A stretch of 64,000 nucleotides of DNA from Homalodisca vitripennis (lineage: Eukaryota > Arthropoda > Insecta > Hemiptera > Cicadellidae), in the NCBI RefSeq assembly GCF_021130785.1, contig NC_060213.1, positions 96,774,501 through 96,838,500 of the forward strand, written 5' to 3'. A program made the translations under genes and the position numbers. Each line of letters begins with the position of its first letter. The first letter of the stretch is position 1. Under the pieces are notes generated by a model. That model saw only the letters and a list, made by a program, of their open reading frames with translations, did no database searches and was not told the origin of the DNA. This document shows, in pieces, positions 1-10,558 of the stretch.

Positions 1-270
1 TAGAAAATCTCTCTTGCGCAATCTTCAAACTCGCCACCTCAAAAGACCAGATTCTCCTGTTTCCAGCTAAGCTATTCTGCTGTTTCTTGATTGTCACATG
101 TAATAATCAAGACCTATTGTATTCTGTTGATACTGTGAAATCTTAAGAGTTTGGCTCTCAACTCCTTCTTCTACGATATCTTCCAGGATTACATTCTGTA
201 TAGCTTCCATCTGTTCTGGTGTAAGGAGAGTTTCGGTAAAACTCACATCCAGTATACCCAACCTTACTCC
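1..270 (-). pseudogene. Unrecognised coding-like segment, frame broken, running off the left edge
   Basis: On the minus strand an open frame from 270 down to 94 reads as protein-like sequence containing LLTPEQMEAIQNVILEDIVE and ending ...IGLDYYM then TGA at 94-96. Immediately after the stop, a frame shifted by one stays open to base 1 and contains NRRIWSFEVASLKIAQERFS. The composition of both parts is typical of coding sequence, so one base appears to have been gained or lost near 95-100. A possible 3' splice site (CTTAG) lies at 271-272, just upstream of the open frame. I do not recognise the family. It could be the 3' part of a host gene to the left, a processed pseudogene, or a transposase relic. 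Confidence 0.35.
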
Positions 271-1990
271 CTAAGTTGCTTGTTTATAGGACATCGTAAA
301 TGTAAGTTGCAGTATGCTCTTTTTGTATCCCCCCAAATAATTGATAACATTAACAATTTTATAACTTTTCAATAAAAATATCCAACATTTACAATACTAA
401 GCAGAAGTTATTTCGATAGAAATAATCATTTTAATTGTATTGTGTTTTAACTCTTTCCATACTGAGGATCACTGTGAACGATGATCAGTACTAATGTGAA
501 AAGTGCTGGAGTCGCTGACATTGACACTACACAAATTTGTTATAGCATATTTTTATCTATTTTCCAGTATTCTGAGTAATACGGTTAAAATTCATATGTT
601 TTAATCTAGTGTTTTTCATTCTTTCCTTGCATCTTAGTGATACACCTAAGGTTTGCAGTCATTGCATCTTTTGTGAAGTTTGTTTTCTTTGGACCAGTGT
701 TCTGCCATTTGGTTTGGTTATTGCAGTTGGTGACTTGTGTAATAAATATTATGTTATTTTGGTGATTTGTGTAGTAAATATTTTGTTATTTTGCAAGTAA
801 ATGTTTTGTTTTTACTACAATGTGTTCAATGAGTGTAGATAAATTCGTTTATGCAGGTGTTTCTTATTTTCATTTGAAGTTAGGCCTGGATTTTGTCTTT
901 AAGAATGGTTTTTGAAACATGAACTTCAGTGGTTTACTTTCATGTTGTAATACATAATTCATACACATTTTGTATATTTTAGAACCTAATTGTAAAACAT
1001 GTAATTTGGAAGCAACGTCATAGAAAACATGAATAAAATTTATGCTTGCGTATTAATGTTTCTAAGTGACATTTTTATTTTTGCCTCTAAATTGAAAATT
1101 GTTGTGTAAAAAAGTATATAAAATATGTTATTTAAAAAAGCATATAAAATATGTTATTTGTATTTGTTTTTCTGCTCTTTATTGTGGACATTCTGAAAAA
1201 GAATTTTGAACTTTTGTTAGCAGGGAGGGTAGTGTACATTACTATGATTGAAAGTTAGAAGTTTTTTAACTATGTTTTTGAATTTTATAAACAAATAATT
1301 ATTCTTAACATAATTTTTATGTCCGGTTTATTCTATGAAACTGTGTACAATCAAAAATAGAATATGTTCAAAATTAAAGATAGTTACTGTAATTTTTCTC
1401 TAAAATTCTACATTTTGTAATAGAATAGCACAGTGAAGAATATCCGTTTCATAATTCTTTGTTAATTGCCCCTCGTTGTTGCGTCATATGTGGTAGATCA
1501 GAGTGGATTCTGTTACATTAGGTGTGTAAGACTCAGCTATAGTTTTCAACTGCTGTAATATTCCGTTTTATATAACTAAATTTATTCCATTATGCCCAGT
1601 TGAATTTCATTGAACTGATTTCACTCGCTTGGAAAATAAATCACTTATAATACCTTTAAATCTATATTATAATGCTAAATTACAAATTGATAAACTTACA
1701 TTTTTTGCTAGTAAGCATTTACAAAAACCCTAAAAGTTGAAAATGTTGTGTTTTTTTAATTCCTTCATTGCTAGTGTACACTGATTGAGATTGACTATTC
1801 CCAATCTGACTGTACCAAAAGGCGACTACCACAGTCAATGTTCTAATTGTGTTGATGGTTTAATCTTATTTTTAATATCTAAAGAAAAATATATCTTTTT
1901 CATATTTCATTTTAATAGTGACACTTAAATATTTATCTGGATTAAAACATATTCTTTAAAAAAATTGAATTATGTAACTTATCTAATTGT
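271..1990. other. AT-rich non-coding stretch with two small tandem duplications
   Basis: No supportable gene. Two short local duplications are visible. A 32-bp unit beginning ttggtga(c/t)ttgtgta is present twice at 727-790. A roughly 26-bp unit containing atataaaatatgttattt is present twice at about 1109-1159. Confidence 0.5.
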
Positions 1991-1992
1991 CT

Positions 1993-2135
1993 TTCCAACT
2001 AGAGTTACAGCCACTTCTACGACATGTATTGATGAAATCATAACAAATGTCTGTGGGGATCAGTTAATCATTGAGAGTGTGGTAACAGCATTATCTGATA
2101 ACGATAAACAAGTTATGGATCTAGTGAATCTTCGT
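1993..2135 (+). pseudogene. Short LINE endonuclease fragment
   Basis: The reading frame contains RVTATSTTCIDEIITNV and, about 20 residues later, VVTALSDNDKQVMDL. This spacing and wording matches the C-terminal part of the apurinic-like (EEP) endonuclease of CR1/Jockey-type LINEs, where an S-x-x-x-x-D-x-I-x-T-N block is followed by a G/A-LSDH block. Only about 48 codons remain and no RT follows on this strand, so this is an isolated retrotransposon scrap. The catalytic His of the usual SDH triad is replaced by Asn (SDN). Confidence 0.6.
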
Positions 2136-2169
2136 AACAATAAAAATAATCTAAAACTAAAATTGTGAG

Positions 2170-4261
2170 GATGAATTTTTTCCCTAGACAGCATAACATT
2201 ATTTTAATTATTACTGGAAAAAGAAAATTGGGTAACCCATTTTAGTTCATTAAAAAAATTAATACAACACTTTTTATAATATATTTCAATATTATTTTGA
2301 TTTTTCTTTCCCAAAAATCTAGAAAACCCAAAAAAAACATTCAGAAGAACTGAAAGAAGTAAACATAATCTCATCCATCTAAATGAATAGTTTAACAAAA
2401 TCTGATACAGAGATGGAATCTTCATGGACTTATCTTTGGACAATAGTTCTCAATGTAAAAATGTTAAAATACCACAAGTATAAAAATTTGTGACTTAAAA
2501 GGGTGAAAAATTTGTAGAAATAACTAAAACAAACAACAATCAAATCCTTAAATTTGGGTACCCAAATGTTCCATTATAGGTCTACTATTATTTTTGCAAC
2601 TTAAAGGACATGCCTAAATGTCAAGTTAATCAAGTAAAAAACCGAATTTGATACATGCTGATTAAAATCTCATCTAAGCCTACAATGACTGGCATAGAGT
2701 TTAAAATGAACTTTTATATTAAATTTTCAAGAATTCATAATAATAAAAATTTGGTTTTTGAACATTGAAAAAAACTAAGTACATGTACGAAACAAAATAA
2801 AAACGGTGCCGAAGTCCAAATTTGTATTGATAACGAAGAGTTATCTCAAGTTCATAAAACGAATTTCCTAAGCTCTTTACATTGATAACCATCTAATTTG
2901 GGATCAGTATATTGATCATTTTTTTTAAATAAAATGAACCTTTGAACTTGAGCTCTAAATAGGTTATCCAACATATGTAATCTAACTGAATTAAAAAGTG
3001 TGTTTCATGCTCATGTTCAATCATTTGTATTTGATTACTAATGGGATCAAGTATAGGATATTTATGTATGGAGTACATCCACTCAAGATCTGAATATACC
3101 TTTAGTTGATCAATTGTTAGATTTATGTAATAACAAATCTGAACAAAAAGTTTGGATTTAAAATGTTTAAATGTTTATAGCATATACATTTTATAATGTT
3201 TTTATAAGTATAAAAAGTAACATAAATAAATGTTAGCATACAGTGGTATTCACTGTTATAATAACAGTAATAAAATCAAAATAGTTTTGCATAACCATAC
3301 ACTAGAAAATTAAATTCATACAATGGTATAAAGTTGATCCATGTTATACCAAAGAAATTAGAGACACAAAGAATTGTAACAATTTCAGGCTATTGCTATT
3401 TAGGTATTATTGCTTATATTGCCTCTTATACTTTAGACAATAAGAAAAAGTAAATTAATTGTAACTGCAACATTGTTAATATTAGTATTAAATACTCTCA
3501 GTACCACATCTAGGGATATTTTTACTTAGAGTAACATAGATGCCCAGGTCTGAAAGTGTTAATCTTAGATTATAGTATGTTAAACTAAGGCTTACTTAGA
3601 TATTTAGGTCTGTTAAATTGTCACTTGAAATTTTGGAATTATTTACTGAATTTCAATAATGTTTAATGATTATTTGAATTGGATTGAATGTGGTGATTCA
3701 ATTATTGTACAATTATTTGGTATGAATTTGCAAACAAACAAAATTTGTTTACTCTTGAAATAAACATTTCAATAATTCTCTTTTGGTTTTTACAATTAGT
3801 CTTAATTAAAAGTTGCTTCAGAAAGTACAACACTTAAAAATAATATGAGTAACTCATTCTGAATGTGATTATATAATTTCAACTAATCTAGCATTGTAAT
3901 CTGTTATGCACCGTGGGAGTAGGTGTGTGGGAGTAGATGTTGGGCTTTATCTATGTGACGTATAATAATGGTTCTTGATAACTACAATTTTTAACCTTGG
4001 CAAAATGCTTGTTTCATATTATTGATATATTGTTTCTTGTATTGGAGACTTTTACATAAATTGTGTTGTTACTTGCCATAAATCCCAACATCAGTCTGTT
4101 GAACTGAAAATTTATTATTTATCACTTCAAGCACTACAGCAATTTCCACCAATACAATATTAATATTTTACAGTTTTATTCATTCCAATATAAGCAAGTT
4201 AAATTTGTATGCAAGTTTGTTTCAAATGAAATTCTAACAATGTTTTATGTTTAAATCTCAG
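2170..4261. other. AT-rich non-coding region, probably intron or 5' flank of the UMA-domain gene
   Basis: No coding sequence could be supported. The stretch ends in TTTAAATCTCAG directly before the ATG at 4262, which looks like a 3' splice site. Much of this interval is therefore probably an intron between an untranslated first exon, not located, and the coding exon. Confidence 0.4.
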
Positions 4262-4720
4262 ATGACTGCTTTATCATGGTTCTTTGGTGGGAAGAAGAAA
4301 GAGGAGAAACCGGTTACAGTGGAGGCCGTTGAGGTGGGTAATGATGAGGACTATACGATCATACAGGCCTATCCCAACCAGCCTGGACTCTACCCCCAGA
4401 TGCCACAGTCACTCTACCCCACATCTCAGTTCTACACGCCTCTGCCATACTCAGTGCTGCCACAACGACAGGACCAGCAACCCGCAGGGAGCGTCGCAGT
4501 CAGAGCTAATCCTCAGAACCAATTGGATGGTGTTCCTTTCGTCTTATCCCCCAAGCTGGAGCAAGGCTCTAGCCAGTCTCAGATACCTGGACTAGAAGAT
4601 CTCAGACGTGCGGTATTCCAAATCGCGGCTGACATAAATGATCCTATGTTTCAATACGAATTCAATCTGGAACAATCGGTTATGCAGGAGGCGTCCTTGT
4701 ATAATCGCGACAGTGCCTAG
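4262..4720 (+). CDS. UMAD1: UMA-domain protein, UMAD1-like (ESCRT-I associated)
   Basis: Encodes 152 aa in one exon. The N terminus (SWFFGGKKKEE, residues 5-15) is a short aromatic and basic start. It is followed by an acidic patch, then a Pro/Tyr/Gln-rich linker (about 35-85). The UMA (UBAP1-MVB12-associated) signature GVPFVLSPKLEQ begins near residue 90, and the C-terminal FQYEFNLEQSVMQEA block lies at about 130-144. The same order (FF-K-rich start, VPFTL-P block, F-YDFTLENSV end) is what I know of UMAD1, a protein of similar size. UMA domains bind the ESCRT-I core, so a role in endosomal sorting is inferred from family. The start at 4262 was preferred to the in-frame ATG at 4247 because TTTAAATCTCAG, an apparent acceptor, abuts it. 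A stop TAG is at 4718-4720. The linker is longer than in the vertebrate protein. Confidence 0.8.
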   Translation: MTALSWFFGGKKKEEKPVTVEAVEVGNDEDYTIIQAYPNQPGLYPQMPQSLYPTSQFYTPLPYSVLPQRQDQQPAGSVAVRANPQNQLDGVPFVLSPKLEQGSSQSQIPGLEDLRRAVFQIAADINDPMFQYEFNLEQSVMQEASLYNRDSA

Positions 4721-5093
4721 ACAGTGGACTGTCACTAAATGACCTTGTTTTGTGTACATAATATTTTAATGGAACAAATTATTTTGTGTGTACAAAGTAT
4801 ATATTTTGTTATCACCTTCTAAAATATTTTAATTTTAAAAGAATTGTGATATGCGCCTAAACAAGGAGTATTGACAAACAACTTCATTGATATGTGTCTA
4901 TTTTAAAAAGCATTATATTCATATGTTTGTTATATATTGAATATTTGTGTTGGTATGCAGTAAAATTAGTCTTTCTAAATTTTTGTTCGTATTGAATTAG
5001 AACTTGTACTAATTTAAATTTAATCAATGTATAAATTGACATAGAAGGAAGTTTTCTATTCAGATAACAAGATGAATAATTTCAAATTGTAAG

Positions 5094-5099
5094 AATAAA
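5094..5099 (+). terminator. Candidate polyadenylation signal of the UMAD1-like gene
   Basis: AATAAA lies about 370 bases after the stop codon at 4720, in AT-rich sequence without other coding signals. It is the first canonical hexamer found downstream. It would give a 3' UTR of roughly 0.4 kb. Confidence 0.45.
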
Positions 5100-5370
5100 C
5101 GATTAAAAGCGATGACTTTATATTTTAATATATTTAAATATTTTAAGCGAGTTTAGGTAACTTAATTTAGCGAATCAACATTATTATGTAACAGTAGGTC
5201 GAACATATTAGCTCAAAACATTATATTTTATATTTAAGGTATGAACATGTTACACACATCTTATCTAACTACGTGTTAAAACTTTATCTGTGATGTTTTT
5301 ATTAATATTATTGTAAATTCTTATAAGACGAAGCTCTCCTTAGTATCCCTCAAAATTTGTAACCAACACA

Positions 5371-5705
5371 TCACATTTCTACAGTAGGTTTCTTGACAAG
5401 GCTTTCAGTGATCTGTTTGGCAAAGTCTGCCCACTGATGCTTTGCCTGTAACACGAGGATGTGTAGTGGTGCTTGTGTTGGAGGCAATACTCATTTTAAT
5501 ATTATAGGCCTAAGTGAAATTCACTTTTTCTGGTGGTTTCAAATTCTTTGCTTGGATTATTTGGTATTGAGAACACCATCTTTTCAGCTGGTGTTCTTGT
5601 TGTTGGCTTGATGAAAGCAATCTTGTGCACTTAAATACACATTCTCCTCACTCACTATTAGTAATCCAAAACATTGTAGGGATTAACTACAAAAATATGA
5701 GGCTT
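5371..5705 (-). pseudogene. Unrecognised decayed protein-coding sequence
   Basis: Three coding-like blocks follow one another on the minus strand. At 5705-5661 the frame reads KPHIFVVNPYNVLDY and then meets stops at 5660-5652. At 5630-5505, in the same frame, it reads VHKIAFIKPTTRTPAEKMVF and, further on, NNPSKEFETTRKSEFHLGL. From about 5491 to 5371, in a different frame, it reads LPPTQAPLHILVLQAKHQWA and then DFAKQITESLVKKPTVEM with a stop at 5371-5373. Residue choice and lack of low-complexity bias make chance unlikely across three adjacent blocks. The stops and frame change argue for a pseudogene or transposon relic, although short exons cannot be excluded. I do not recognise the family. 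Confidence 0.45.
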
Positions 5706-8181
5706 TGTCAATGTTTAGCATTCCCATGTGTAATCATTTTATTGAAAAATCCACGCCTAAAGTTTTACTTGGAATAGGTCAACAGAACAGAAACCAATAA
5801 ATGCAACTAAAACGACAAACAATTCTAATCCTGTAGGAAATTTATTATAAAAGTGAGTAAAATAAGGTAAAATTGAATTAAATTTGAAAACAAGGATTAG
5901 TTAATAATAAAAAGTTAATTGACTGATCTTATGACTTATTGTCATAATATACAAAAAAGTATATGTACTCTACAACATAAATAACTACTGTAACATTGGT
6001 TTGAGTCATTTTAATCTCTAAAAATGTACACCAAGATGTAATTTTAAATATTTCCTGTTCTGCTATATAAGTGTCAAACAATACAAAATGAACAAATGTT
6101 TATAATTGCAATTTTCTTTCTCGAATGTAAGCAATGTATACAGACAGATTTACAATTAATATCGTAGGTTTATTTCACTAATTTTTTATATTTTAAGAAG
6201 CGAAATGTGCAAGTGGCTCTGAACATAATATTACAGTATCAATAAAATTACAGACAATTCAATTAGTGATATTGCCCATTTCATTTTTTTTTTACTTGTT
6301 TAATTCTTCTACAAGCATTTGTTAATTTTTCTTTGTGTTCTCAATAATTGTAGCACCAATTAATTAAAAACGTCGGTTAGTGAGATTAATTCTGGAAACA
6401 TTTTCCATCTTATTTGTCAGTGATTCCTCAAAGTCAGCAGCTGTTGACAATCCTCTTTCAGGCACACATCAGATTTTCAACTACATACATACATACCTTT
6501 GTTATAATTCAAAGTCTCAAAAGAATTGGTTTTGTCACTCCATTTTCAAGAAACGTTTTGCCTGTTAAATTAGTTTTTTCAACATATTTGCAAATAAAAT
6601 ACTTTATTTTGCCAAAATAATATACCTAAACAGTTATATATGATGTTTACCACATAAGTTTTGAGAAACTAGAATAGTTAGACTTGCAAAACCGCTAGCG
6701 TGTTCAAAGTAATCACATTCAGTATCTTTTTTGAAGAAATTGTTCACATGTGAAAACGCCCAGCCATATTTTTTTTTATTTGAGTAAAAATACTAAGTAG
6801 GTGTGTCAACAATGTTATTTTGTAAAGAAAATTGGAGCGGAAGTTTTTCTTATTTCGAAGAACAGCCAAAAATAGCTGCCATGGTGGTGTGGATCTAATT
6901 CCTGCTGAAGCTTTGATATAGTATAAGTGCAGCTTTCGTTTTCTCCTTTCACGAAATCGTTATAATCATAGTGATCATGGACAACATTTTTCTGAATAAT
7001 TGTGAATAAGGGCAGCCTGACCATTAATCATCCTGAATTGAACTACAATTTTCTCCAGAATTTATGTTATCAAAAAAGTCGCCCACGGTAGTGCTAAAAT
7101 AACAAAAACAAGATTGAGATGTTCTATGCACTCTTTTTGGAGTCCAAAAACTTTAAAATTGTAGAAAATCATAACTGATTGGAATTTTACACTGCTGTTG
7201 AATACTAAATATACTACTAAAAGATCCGCTTTGTACTATTCTGAATACCATGTTATTCTGGTTATGTCATTTTAGAATACATGCAAATTTATCAACTCAC
7301 AAAAAAACAGTATAATCTTCTTTGGTAATTTCATTTATTATTATGTGTTTCATCATTTGTGTTTTCTAAACATTATTGAAACGCTCACTTTATGTATTTC
7401 GTAAAAAGTATAATGTCTGAACTTGGTATAGTTTTCCTGCAGCTTAATAAAATTGTTTCTTTAAAAAAATATACTAAAAATGTTACAACAATGGTCCTCA
7501 TCTCACTAAGAAATAAATCTGTAAATAACATGATGTAATATTGCTGTATATTTTTGTTTTGTAACAGCAAATCCCATCTACGCAGCTATTTTTACACTCA
7601 TTACTAATCTAAATAGTTATATTGTTAATAAATAAATTAAATTTGGCATTAAATGACAATCACTTACTTTTAACTTTATTAGGTATACTGAATTTTTTAA
7701 CAGAATACTCAGAAATTTCTTTAGAACTTAACAAATTTTAACTTATAACAATTTTATAAATAAAAAAGACTATTTTAAAAAATAAATGAAACCAATCATT
7801 TTGTCACTACTTTTTGGCTTCATGTAGAATAAATTTATGTATATCATACAATATAATCCTTCGTTTTTATTTGTTTGAATCTAAAAAATATCCTTGCACA
7901 AAGTTGAAATATGTACTATCATTTAAAAGATGAGAAACATGAATCGCTTTTCAAGACCAATTCAGATTGTATTTTTTGCAAATACTCTTAATTCCATTTA
8001 GTCCTCAGCGTTATTACTATTAATTTATTAATAATCAATCCAATTAAGTTTTTTTCTGGCCTCAATATTTTTTATATTTAATTTGGAAACACTGCTTTCT
8101 TGAACAGTAGACATAACTGCAATTTTAAATATAAGTGTAAGGCGTCTACAGAACCATCAGCAATATCAGACATTATTGGTT
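5706..8181. other. AT-rich non-coding stretch
   Basis: Nothing firmly supportable. A weak minus-strand open region at about 6815-7130 has some coding-like residues (for example GENESCTYTISKLQQELDPH) but is broken in frame and is not recognisable. Confidence 0.4.
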
Positions 8182-8330
8182 GTGAGTCAACACTTGCACC
8201 AGAACAACTGGCAATGCTGTTGATCCGTGAGTGAGTCAACACTTGCTTTAGTACAACTGGCACTGCTGTTGATCTGTGAGTGAGTCAACACTTGCTCCAG
8301 TACAACTGGCACTGCTGTTGATCCATGAGT
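8182..8330. repeat. Tandem repeat, 49 bp x 3
   Basis: The motif gtgagtcaacacttgc recurs at 8182, 8231 and 8280, giving an exact 49-base period. Each unit ends with actgctgttgatc or a close variant, followed by (c/t)(g/a)tgagt. Divergence between copies is a few bases. No reading frame across it resembles a protein repeat. Confidence 0.85.
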
Positions 8331-9359
8331 CATTTATGGTTTGTTTGTGCCATTAGTTAAAAGTAGGCCATACTTTAGTGCTCAAATTTGGTGGCTTAAT
8401 GTACACTTTTTATTTATAAAAATGGTTCCTCTTTTTATGGTTATTTGGTTGTGCAATATTTCATAATAGTATCTAAAGTTGTATTTTCTAAACATAGTAA
8501 ATAAATGTAAATGAATATACATTGTTCTGTGATGGAGTGTTAATTATTGTAACGTTGTCAACAAAATATCCTAGATTTATTTGTATTAATGAAGATGCAT
8601 TTAGAGTCTATGGTTATCAGTTAAGTTGATTAGTTATTAGATGACTTCTTTAGTTGCAGTAAACCAAGTTCTTGTTTCACATGTATTGCATAATATACTT
8701 CTGTTCTCTGTTGACATAATAAGTAAATGGTACATTATATATTTCAAGAGTTAACTTATAAAATGTATCTGAAGATCGTTGATTGTGCCTATATGATTTT
8801 TTGCTATTTAGTGTAATGTAATTTAATTATTTTTATGAAATAAATGAATATATTGTTTTTTGTGTGTTATTAATTTAATTCATTGCTTTTATCATGAAGT
8901 GCACATATGACAGTTTAACTAGCAGTTACGTTAAATGGCAAAGTTGTTTTTGCACCCTTTTTTTAAGAATCTAAAACATTTTTTTATAAATTATTTAACA
9001 CTATTTTGGCCTACTATATTTTACATATTTATCAGTATAAACTGAAAAGTTACAAAAACATGATGCAACAAATTATGTAAACTCATATGCACACAAGTTG
9101 GTCCATGTTCTCAAAACTTAATACTAGAATTATACCAAGTACCATAAATATGCATAAACCGTACATATTTAAACCTGAAGACATCGACTGACCCATTTTT
9201 TGTCGATCTCGTAACTTCCAAAGTGCAATCAACACTAAAGTGTCAGTTCGTACTCTACTGGTAAAAGCATAATTACCGGTCAAAGACCTTAATTACCTCC
9301 ACCTTAGTCGATGACCAGTACAACTGGATAGACAGCGTCAAAGTAAAATGAATTTTAGA
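8331..9359. other. AT-rich non-coding stretch, its right part probably LINE 3' UTR
   Basis: No gene seen. The right-hand part, from about 9080, may be the 3' untranslated region of the minus-strand LINE at 9360-10558, but the element boundary cannot be fixed by eye. Confidence 0.3.
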
Positions 9360-10558
9360 ATATTTACAATATTTACATTTTTACATGGCGCCAGGGCTTA
9401 TGATAGTGCATCGAAGAACTCCCCGACTGAATAAAAGGGCCTACACAATAGCCAGCTTTTAAGTTGGGTTTCAAAGTGAAGGAGGGTTGAGTTCTTTGAG
9501 ATTATCTGGAAGGGCATTATACATGCGAAGCGCTAAGCTAGGATAGCAGTTCTTCTTCTTACTAAGCCTACAAAAAGGTACATCCAGATGGTGCTTCTTC
9601 CTGGTGTTGTAGGTATGGAGTTCGTTTCTTTCAGCAAAGTCTGAGATGTTAGTTTTAAAATTGGTCAGGCAGGAAAGGATGTACTGACCATAGACTGTGA
9701 GAATTTTAAGACTCACAAAGATAGGCCTACAGCTATCCAGAAACCCTGGAGGCGAGATTGACACGAAGAGCTTTCTTTTGGAGGAGAAGAATATCCTTAC
9801 ATCCAGCAGCATGGCCCCATATGTGCAGCCCAGAGCTGATATGGCTGTGGAACATGGCGAAGTAAACTGTCAAAAGATACTTATTAGTCAGCATAGGTTT
9901 CAGTCTCCGCAGTAGATGCAGGGCTCTAGAGAGTCTGATGCATACACTATTTCGTATGGCTCCTCCATGTAAGCCCTGGGTCAAGAATAAATCCCAGGAG
10001 CTTAACTTCGCTCAGGCCAAAATTGTTGTCAGATCTGGAAAGAGTGCACATCATCTCCCTGGGTTTTCCCCTCGTTCAGGCACAAAGCCATTCGCGGCAA
10101 ACCATTCCTTTGCGCTGGTAAATGTTTGTAGAGCAGCAAGCCTGGCGTTTTCCTGGTGTAATCGCCACGAGCAAAGATGGAGGTATCATCTGCAAACAGA
10201 AGCATGTCACCCAGCTGGCTGATGTCATTAATTGTAATTAGAAATAGGACTGGGCCAATGACCGAACCTGAGGAACACCACATTTCACTGCTTGAGGTTG
10301 GGAATGCGCTCCGCCGGTGCACAGGATCTGTTTTTCTGTCTGTGAAGTAGGACCTAAAAACCTGTAAAACCATTCCATCAACACCATAGGCTCTCAGTTT
10401 ATCCAGCAGTTGACTATGCGGAACACAATCAAACGCCTTGCTTAAGTCGGCCAGAACAAGTGCAGTTGAATCACCAGCCTCGAAGCTCTCTAGGACCTGG
10501 CTAACCAAACTCAGAACCGCTGTCACAGTAGATCTATTCTTCCTGAATCCATGTTTGA
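9360..10558 (-). mobile_element. 5'-truncated LINE (Jockey/CR1-type) reverse transcriptase relic
   Basis: Minus-strand translation starts with KHGFRKNRSTVTAV, the usual RT QxGFRxxxST block, at about 10550. It continues with LVLADLSKAFDCVPHSQLLD and then the catalytic box LLFADDTS (YADD variant). The IGPVLFLITINDI block is present. After a frameshift near 10030 the thumb/C-terminal region reads in two further frames, ending HTYNTRKKHHLDVPFCR and RMYNALPDNLKEL near 9490. The endonuclease and RT fingers are missing, so this is a 5'-truncated, frame-broken copy. The order of motifs is standard for non-LTR retrotransposons; assignment to an exact clade is inference. Confidence 0.88.

Noticed and set aside
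609..800. 63-codon + strand open frame
   Set aside because: Hydrophobic, Phe/Cys/Val-rich translation of AT-rich DNA that overlaps a 32-bp tandem duplication; no coding character.
4284..4595. Second + strand frame overlapping the UMAD1-like exon
   Set aside because: It is a frame-shifted shadow of a recognisable protein, with biased composition and no similarity.
6815..7132. Minus-strand open regions with some plausible peptide sequence
   Set aside because: Frame changes and stops occur every few dozen codons and nothing is recognisable; not enough to call a pseudogene.
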